64,000 bases of DNA. Origin: Gongronella butleri. Its lineage: Eukaryota > Mucoromycota > Mucoromycetes > Mucorales > Cunninghamellaceae. The DNA lies in contig JAIWZP010000019.1 in the NCBI GenBank assembly GCA_025201375.1, positions 248,001 through 312,000 on the forward strand, given 5' to 3'. Positions 57,400-64,000 of this stretch are shown piece after piece. The notes beneath the pieces are model-generated. The model worked only from the letters and a program-made list of their open reading frames with translations, made no database searches and had not been told where the DNA came from. Within the stretch, counting starts at the first letter, position 1. Every line of letters begins with the position of its first letter. Both the position numbers and the translations under genes were made by a program.

Positions 57400-59560
57400 C
57401 CATACAATACTGTACATGAAAGGATAGCGCAACCTTTCCCTCATTTGCTCTCTTCTTGTACGCACCCTTGCTAAGATGTCTCATTTGCTATGTATGATCA
57501 GAGATTGCATTGACCAGGATCTGGGCATGTGCAAGCCTGAAAAAAAAATAAAAAAAAATCTCACTTGCTTGATTGCGATCACACAATGCCCCACTTGCTT
57601 GCTTGGCCATACGCGTCTTTACGCGCCCTTGTATGATGTGCATTCATGCCACGGAGGAACCATCATCTCTGGATCATTTGCATACTGTATCCGAGGAACA
57701 GCTCAATCGCTGATTGAGCGCGGCTCACATTCAATTCATGCCTCGGAACGCTTGTACTGTATGCTTGACAGCCACTCATTGAAGCATTTCTTTGCATCTT
57801 ACATCCTAAAAAATAAACCCTACTAGTTTTTACAAATTGTCTACAGTATATTATATACTGTATAATACAGTAGAGTCTTTATTTTTTCTTAATACTGTAA
57901 ATGATATCAGATTCTCAATCAGTTTCCTGTTTTCCTTTTTTTATCTTCTTTTTCTCTCAATATCTCACCTCGCGTTTGCATCGAAAAAAATTAAAAAACA
58001 AGTCAACCGATCTGTATCAAATTGCGACTATTATGTACATCTGTATAGCATGAATCAATTGATGAACAATGGCGTTGAAACGAGGTACGTAGTAGTATAT
58101 CATAGTACAGTGTCCGGACAAAAAAACCAAGTTTCGCTCTGCATAATTCTCTGCAGTGCCACCACGCACCCACGTTAAATTACCGTATTACGGTACTTTA
58201 TTAATCTCCTCCACTCTATTGATCAATACTGTATGGTAATGATGCATGGTTCCAATGAAATGAAATTTTACAGGAACAATGATTTACGTACGTAAAAGTA
58301 TAAAAGCGACTATGAAATTATGAAATGACTACAGTATAATAGCAAGCGGACTTTGAAATAGACTAAAAAAGGGGTACCTGACGCGTCACGCGCGCGACGC
58401 GACGCGTACTGTAGCTACCTACAGTTAGTATCTGCTGTACGTACACGTATGCAATGGTCTGTGGAGACGAAATGATTGACATTATTGTGAACACCACCAA
58501 GAAAGACGAACGACAACGACCTAATAATCGACCTCCGATTTTTATTACTGTCCTGTACAGTACTGTACAGTATGGCACATTGACTTGCAAACAATAGGGT
58601 CTGCGCATCTGATAGTGTGATGATGCCACTCTTCTCGTCGACGAGGCTGCTCTGGCGCGTGTTTTGGGCCATCGAGGGGGACACACACGCACGCGAGTCC
58701 TCGGCATCATTTGTCCTCGTCAGCGCACAACAAGAGCCAATAATCAGAAACGGGGGCGGCTTTTGAAAAGTGCAAAATGGCTATTTTGGGAAGGAGTTAA
58801 ACGTGAATTGGCGAAAAAAAATTTGCCCAAAGGAGGCACTTTTTCTCAGTCGATCGTCGTTCATGCGTCACTCTTTGCACATTTTTTTTAGTTTGAGAAT
58901 TTCTGCCATTTTGTCTGCCAATAGCAAATTGTCGGAGTTACCTGTTTGTAATGCATTGATCGCTCGGAGTTCGAAATTCCCCAAATTTGGCATTTTCTGA
59001 AGTTGAAATGTGTGACCCCTGAGTGACGTGACCCCTGAATTTTTTAAAAGTGGTCGTAGCGCTTTGATGTTTTAAGCTTTTTTGTTGCAAAATCTGCGCT
59101 GATTCTGATGCAGCTCTTTTTGAGTGAGTTCGACCATGCAGGTGGCAAGATGAATGCAAAATGCAGTAGTACAAATCTGAGGTTCTGACTTCTGAGGTCC
59201 TTACAGTACAGTACAGTATTATTGGCATTTCAAGTCCAAAAAAATCGGGCGGTGTCGTCGCGACTCGCGAGCACTACGGTAGGCTGTTGTTCGTGCCATG
59301 ACGCATTTTTCATCGGCGGGTAACATTGATCATTGATACCACGTATCCAGTGAGTCATGCTCATTCTGGTGATCTTTGTTTTATGGCTTCATATCCAATT
59401 TTCGCCGAATAAGCAGGCTGTAAAAAAATTTCTGGAGGCACGGCACGCCTAAGCACGCCACCAAAAGTCCGGAAAACACGCTTGATCGTTTTCCAATTGC
59501 AAATGTGTGCATATGATACTGTATTTGTGCAGTAGAGCGCGTTGCAGTGAGTATTGGAGA
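57400..59560. repeat. cluster of palindromic TACTGTA / TACAGTA heptamers
   Basis: The heptamer recurs at about 57406, 57684, 57757, 57842-57873 (several), 57893, 58230, 58332, 58408, 58546-58572 (tandem, tactgtacagtactgtacag) and 59205-59219, with a further copy at 59517. No gene is evident in this 2.2-kb stretch, which is AT-rich and has only short open frames. Confidence 0.55.
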
Positions 59561-59779
59561 GACAGTGCACGGCAGGTTCTGTCCGTTGAGAAAAAAAAAA
59601 AGGAACTGCTCAATCGCTTTGATTCTATTTAAATTTAACAAAAAAACGAATGAAAATCGTTTAATCGTGCTCATCTTGTGCAATTTCTCAAGCACTGTTG
59701 TTTAAGCGATTTTTTCAAACGGATGCTCGGCAGACGGCACGTTTTTTCACTCTTGCAGCAATGCTCTCACAATCTATGG

Positions 59780-60060
59780 ACGCGTTGTTTTTCCTGTGGA
59801 ATTCGCGGTTGAAACTTACAGTATGATATAAGATATACTATGATAAAATCGCTCATTGCTCGTGACTCAACAGATGGTTTGCCCTCATTTTTGCCATTTT
59901 TGTTGGTTTCTCCAAGAGATTGTTCAAGTGTAAACTTTTGGCGCAATTCTGACGACGACAGGACCTGATTCTCAAACTTTTCGTTTTGGGAGCTCGTCAT
60001 GGCGGCATAATTTTGAAAGCTTCAAATAATTTGATTCCTACTAGGTTTTCTAGCAAAAAA
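59780..60060. repeat. dispersed repeat family B, copy 3
   Basis: Colinear with the other two copies: tggaattcgcggttgaaac, tcgctcattgctcgtgac, the tttttgcc box, ggcgcaattctgac, cctgattctcaaacttttcg, gagctcgtcatggc and ttttctagc. It includes an extra TACAGTA-like insertion near 59818. It lies upstream of the EED-like gene. Confidence 0.65.
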
Positions 60061-60420
60061 AAAAAAAAAGCCTGACGGGTGTGCTTTAATGACCAAAAAT
60101 GAACGCCGAGGGCACATTGCGCGCTGAAATAGGGGAATTCTTAATAAAATTGAAAAAAGGAACTGGCAAGAAGGAGAAACAGCCATTGCAATTCTCGTTT
60201 TATTGGCATAAAGGGAGCGCAAGATAGATTACATATGGGTCTCCGCATGGCCAGCGGCTCTCAATTTGCTCTGGACGTGTGCGTGACCGCAATTTTTGAC
60301 TGCGGAGTTCCGACGCGCGCCTTTTTTTTTTTTTTTTTTTAAAGGTCGCGCGCCAGGGCAATTGGGCTCTTTTAACTCTTTTTTCTTTCGCTTACGCTTT
60401 TTGCATTTCTTTTACACACC

Positions 60421-62054
60421 ATGGCCGCCACCCTGAAACGCGCTGTGTCCCCTGTTGACCGCGAGGACTCGCCGTCCAAGGTGTTAAAAACCGAGATGTC
60501 GTCGGCACTGAGCCGCGACGAGCAGCAGCGCAAGATCTTCCAGAACATGCGCCTGCGGCGCATCATCAAGGAGAACCACGGCCAGGACATTACACAGCTC
60601 GCCTTTTTCTTCAACAACAAGAATTTCCTTGCCCCCGTGGGTCTCGATATGCAAAAGACCTTTGACAAGCATGGCTCTGTCCAGCGCGACTACACAGATA
60701 CAAGCAACGTCCTTGCCACCGTCGGCGGGCCGCAGGTAAAAAAATATAAAAAAACACGAGAATGCCGAAAAAAAGCAAGAAAATGACTTTTGTCGCGTCA
60801 TTCTTTCAGGTCAATATCTACGACAATGAGCACTGCGGCGACCATTTGGACATCATGTCGAATTTCAACCTTGCAAGCGCGCTGGAGGAGGGCGCAGACA
60901 ATAGCCACACGACACTATACACGTTTTGCTGGATGTACCGCGTTGACGACGCCTTGATCGCGACCGCCGGCGCCGATACCAACATCCACGTCGTCAGCCT
61001 GGCAAGGTCAAAGGAAATGGCCGTCCTCGAGGGCCACACCAGTAAGTTCCGGGTCATGAAAAAAGGCGGCCATTTTGACGCGCATGGCTCTTCCTCAACG
61101 CGTTTTTTTTTTCTAATAGAGCGTATTCACGACATTCAAAGTCACCCCATGAACGACCAGCACATTCTGTCGGCGAGCAAGGACGGCACCGTACGATTGT
61201 GGGACATCAAGGCCAAGAAATGCCTCGTCATCTTCCAGATTGAATGCAACGTCGTGGTAAAAACATGGAAGACGCGTCTTTTTTGGCGACACGACGCGGC
61301 CACGCGGCCACGTATCTCATTTCTTTTTTGCTTTTGTATCTAGTGCTTTGATCCTAGTGGCAAGCGGTTCATCAGCGGCTCCAGCAAGGGCGAGCTGCGC
61401 GAATGGACACTGCCCGAAGATATTTGCGCTACATCCACGCAAACAAGTGAACCATTGGTCCTGGACAAGAGCAATTCACGCCTGCTCAAGCGTATTCACG
61501 GCGACAGTCCCATCGGTAAGGCTTGTCGGGCCGAAAAAAAAACAAAAGAAAATGGCTCATGTTTGCCCTATTTTTACCAGATTGCATCCGTTTTGCCAAC
61601 GGCAATGTGCTGTCAAAGTCGATCAACGGGCGCATGGAGTACTGGAACCTGGACACAGGCGCGGTGCTGCAGACGTTCCGGATAAAGACATCTGAGATTC
61701 ATACACGCTTCGATGTCAGCCTGGACGAGGCGTACTTTTGCGTTGGCACGTCCCAGGGCCGTATCTACGTCTACAGCCTGCACACCGGCAAGCAAATCGT
61801 TGAATTGAGCCACAGGCGATCGTCAAAAGCCATCCGCTGCTGCGTCTTTACGCGCGATTGCAAGCAAGTCATCTGAAAAAAAGAATTACATGAGGAGAAC
61901 GCGCTCACTGACGCGTCGTTTTTTTTTTTTTACCCACACTTTTAGGCAAATTCTTGGTGGCGGCGAAGGCGGCTTCTTGTGGCGCTACGACTATGTCACC
62001 GACGACACGCTAGACCAATGGAAGAACTGGCACAAGTCGCAACGACGCGCTTAA
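60421..62054 (+). CDS. EED/ESC-like WD40 protein (PRC2-type subunit)
   Basis: Six exons (60421-60735, 60810-61041, 61120-61256, 61344-61515, 61581-61863, 61946-62054) give 415 residues. It is a WD40 propeller whose blades line up with animal EED. LATVGGPQVNIYD corresponds to EED blade 1, LYTFCWMY to its blade-2 start, ILSASKDGTVRLWDI to SVSKDHALRLW, and DCIRFANGNVLSKSINGRMEYW to the DCVRWLGDLILSKS region. The last is AIRCC...FTRDCKQILGG...FLWRYDY, against AIRQTSFSRD...IWRWD. EED scaffolds Polycomb repressive complex 2 and binds H3K27me3. Of the aromatic-cage positions, the tyrosine of the LYT segment is kept, but the WY pair in the later blade appears to be replaced by IH. The last intron is GC-AG with donor gcaagt. 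An AATAAA follows 15 bases after the stop. Another EED-like WD40 scaffold is the main alternative. Confidence 0.65.
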
Positions 62055-62394
62055 ATTGCATCTTTTTCAATAAAAAAAAAAGCACCCTCCATCATTCTCA
62101 CGACAAACTCGACTGTGTCCACGTATGACCCAGGCTGTCGGTGGCGCAGCAATTGCCACATGGTCTGCACGTAACAAAAATAAATGTCTGTAGCGCGCTT
62201 CACATACAAATGAATTGTAGCTCGCCAACAGAACACTGCAAGTGTCCCTAAACGCATTCTGATATGAAATAACGCGCTAAAAACTCTGTTGCAATCCAAC
62301 AGCAGTGCAGGCAAATGGCGCCTAAGCAGCCAAATCGACACAATTCTTTCTTTTTTACATTTTTGGAGAAAAAATATGTCATAGCTGGTCTACA

Positions 62395-63998
62395 GAGGCC
62401 CTTGAGAGCTGCTTTTGTGTGCAAGGGCAGGGTCCATCAGTGATATTAATTTAAAGGCACATTGCATTGTGCGTACGCGGTCAAATCACACTTTGTAAAA
62501 ATGTCACTTTTGTGAATGCCATTTTAGCGGGGGCTTTTTGAAAACCAGTGAAAGAGTGGCAAGTCCATGTGCACCGGCGTCACAGCACCTGAATGCATCT
62601 TGTTTTGTCTCGGAGATGCGTCTCAGTCGCGCATCATCGTCTATTAACGTGATTTACACTAAAAGTTGTGTTATTTCGACATTTGCACGATTTGATCGGC
62701 CTGAAATTTTGTCAGTCCCACGGGACCGAGGTGCGATTCAACTTTGCTTATAGGATCAAGCTGATCCGGTGCATCAAAATCAAGATGGTTCAAGAAAAGT
62801 AAAATGATTTTAGCATTTTGCATTTTGTGAGTCATTTGCATTAATTAAGCCCACAGAAAGCATATGCTTTGCAAAGTCCACGTCGCTGTCTACAAATTGG
62901 GTGCTTTCAGCAAAGCGTTACAATGGCGTAAAACATTTTTGTATCAGAGGAAAAAAATAAAGCAACAATTAAGCGTATTTTCGTGAGATGTCACATAACC
63001 AAATCTCTCGAAACCGCGAGCAATAGATAGAGCACGTTGTCGCGCACCGTTTTGCATTATTGTGCCAAGCGCTAGATGGTCTAGGGAAAAAAGGGTGCGA
63101 GAAGTAAGGCCGTATTTTTTAAGTTCATACAATTTGACGCGCTTTTCTTTAAGGCAATATTGTCGGCAATTCACAGCACGTGTGAAGCACGAGAGCAGCA
63201 GCAAATTTGTAGCTTGCGCCAATATCGTAGACGAAAAATAAGTGATCGAAAACATGATTTTACGAAAAAGAAGACGGCGCTTCCTATTTTACTTTTTTTC
63301 TAGGCACCGTAGCACTTGGCTCGATAATGAAAAATGGTGCGCAACAACATGATCCATGAATTGGTCTAGGTTTCGAGAGATTCGAATAGAAACAATTTAA
63401 TAAAAACACACTTTCATTGCTGTTTTATCTGTTGGGTTAGGGTAACTTTTCTTTTACGGCTTTGCACCACTTGGTTGAAAGCACCAAATTTGTAGGTAGT
63501 GATGCGTTCCACACACGACACCTGGTTTCACATGGATCCAGTGATGCAAATGGCGCGCAAGCGGCACAAAACTGGAATAAATTTGCTTTTCTTGAACCAT
63601 CTTGATTTTGATGCACCGGATCAGCTTGATCCTATAAGCAAAGTTGAATCGCACCTCGGTCCCGTGGGACTGACAAAATTTCAGGCCGATCAAATCGTGC
63701 AAATGTCGAAATAACACAACTTTTAGTGTAAATCACGTTAATAGACGATGATGCGCGACTGAGACGCATCTCCGAGACAAAACAAGATGCATTCAGGTGC
63801 TGTGACGCCGGTGCACATGGACTTGCCACTCTTTCACTGGTTTTCAAAAAGCCCCCGCTAAAATGGCATTCACAAAAGTGACATTTTTACAAAGTGTGAT
63901 TTGACCGCGTTCGCACAAGCCGATGTGCCCTCAATTTACACCGTACATGGATCCCAGCCTTGCGCATCCTTGTGCAAAAAAGCAGCTCTCAATCTCCA
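62395..63998. repeat. palindromic repeat family A, copy 5, with ~325-bp identical arms
   Basis: 62474-62799 and the complement of about 63592-63910 are identical as far as I can read; the same 71-residue open frame appears in both arms. Outside these (62400-62473 against 63911-63985) and inside (62890-63060 against 63325-63500) the pairing is clear but diverged: gagagctgctttt, aattgggtgctttcag against its complement, ctctcgaaacc, and a gcgcacc box. The element may continue past the window. No protein-coding gene is supported. Confidence 0.8.
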
Positions 63999-64000
63999 CT

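Noticed and set aside
61864..61890. Apparent loss of a splice donor truncating the EED-like protein
   Set aside because: A GC donor (gcaagt) at 61864 gives the right phase and restores the conserved last blade, so the gene is intact.
62538..63847. Two identical 71-residue open frames on opposite strands
   Set aside because: They are the same arm of an inverted repeat read twice; the frame has no protein family and is not shared by other copies of the element.

Overview
The window is nuclear DNA of a filamentous, probably early-diverging (Mucoromycota-like) fungus. This is inferred from intron-rich genes with short GT-AG introns, a chitin synthase, an eisosome Pil1-type BAR protein, a Kre9/Knh-type GPI-anchored wall protein and a Pho80-type cyclin. 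Beside them sit genes that many yeasts lack: ZCCHC9, TMEM42 and an EED-like WD40 protein. The species cannot be named from the sequence. I found no rRNA, tRNA, CRISPR array or intact transposase gene.

Layout. 1-1288 holds the 3' part of a coiled-coil gene (-). 1.3-4.8 kb is repeat-derived and intergenic. 4866-7680 is a SulP sulfate permease (+). 7.7-9.5 kb holds repeat fragments. 9525-12607 holds two minus-strand genes, an RBBP6/Mpe1-like zinc knuckle-RING protein and the checkpoint protein MAD2. MAD2 shares a short divergent promoter with a Pil1/LSP1-like gene (12878-14974, +). After a palindromic repeat come RanGAP (RNA1, -) and a GPI-anchored wall protein (-), then a 2.4-kb gene-poor stretch. 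Next are a small C2 protein, an alpha/beta hydrolase, and a divergent pair made of TMEM42 (-) and ER glucosidase II alpha (+). A kelch/coiled-coil polarity-type protein ends at 32576.

32.6-38.0 kb is a repeat island. It contains a degenerate tandem duplication that carries displaced copies of the 3' ends of the two flanking genes. Then come ZCCHC9 (-), mitochondrial ribosomal protein mL41 (-), an 864-residue alpha-helical protein of unknown function (+), a Pho80-like cyclin (+), a very divergent chitin synthase (+), an MCT-type transporter (-) and an EED-like protein (+). A long inverted-repeat element occupies the right edge.

There is no cluster logic; these are mostly housekeeping genes: cell wall and membrane (chitin synthase, GPI protein, Pil1, kelch), ER folding (glucosidase II), mitosis and nuclear transport (MAD2, RNA1), RNA processing (RBBP6-like, ZCCHC9) and chromatin (EED). 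Two themes recur. Introns often have long A-runs just after the donor and T-runs before the acceptor, and three introns are GC-AG. A family of ~1-1.7 kb palindromic elements fills most of the large gaps. Exon joins were worked out by hand from reading frame and splice consensus, so single-base errors are possible.
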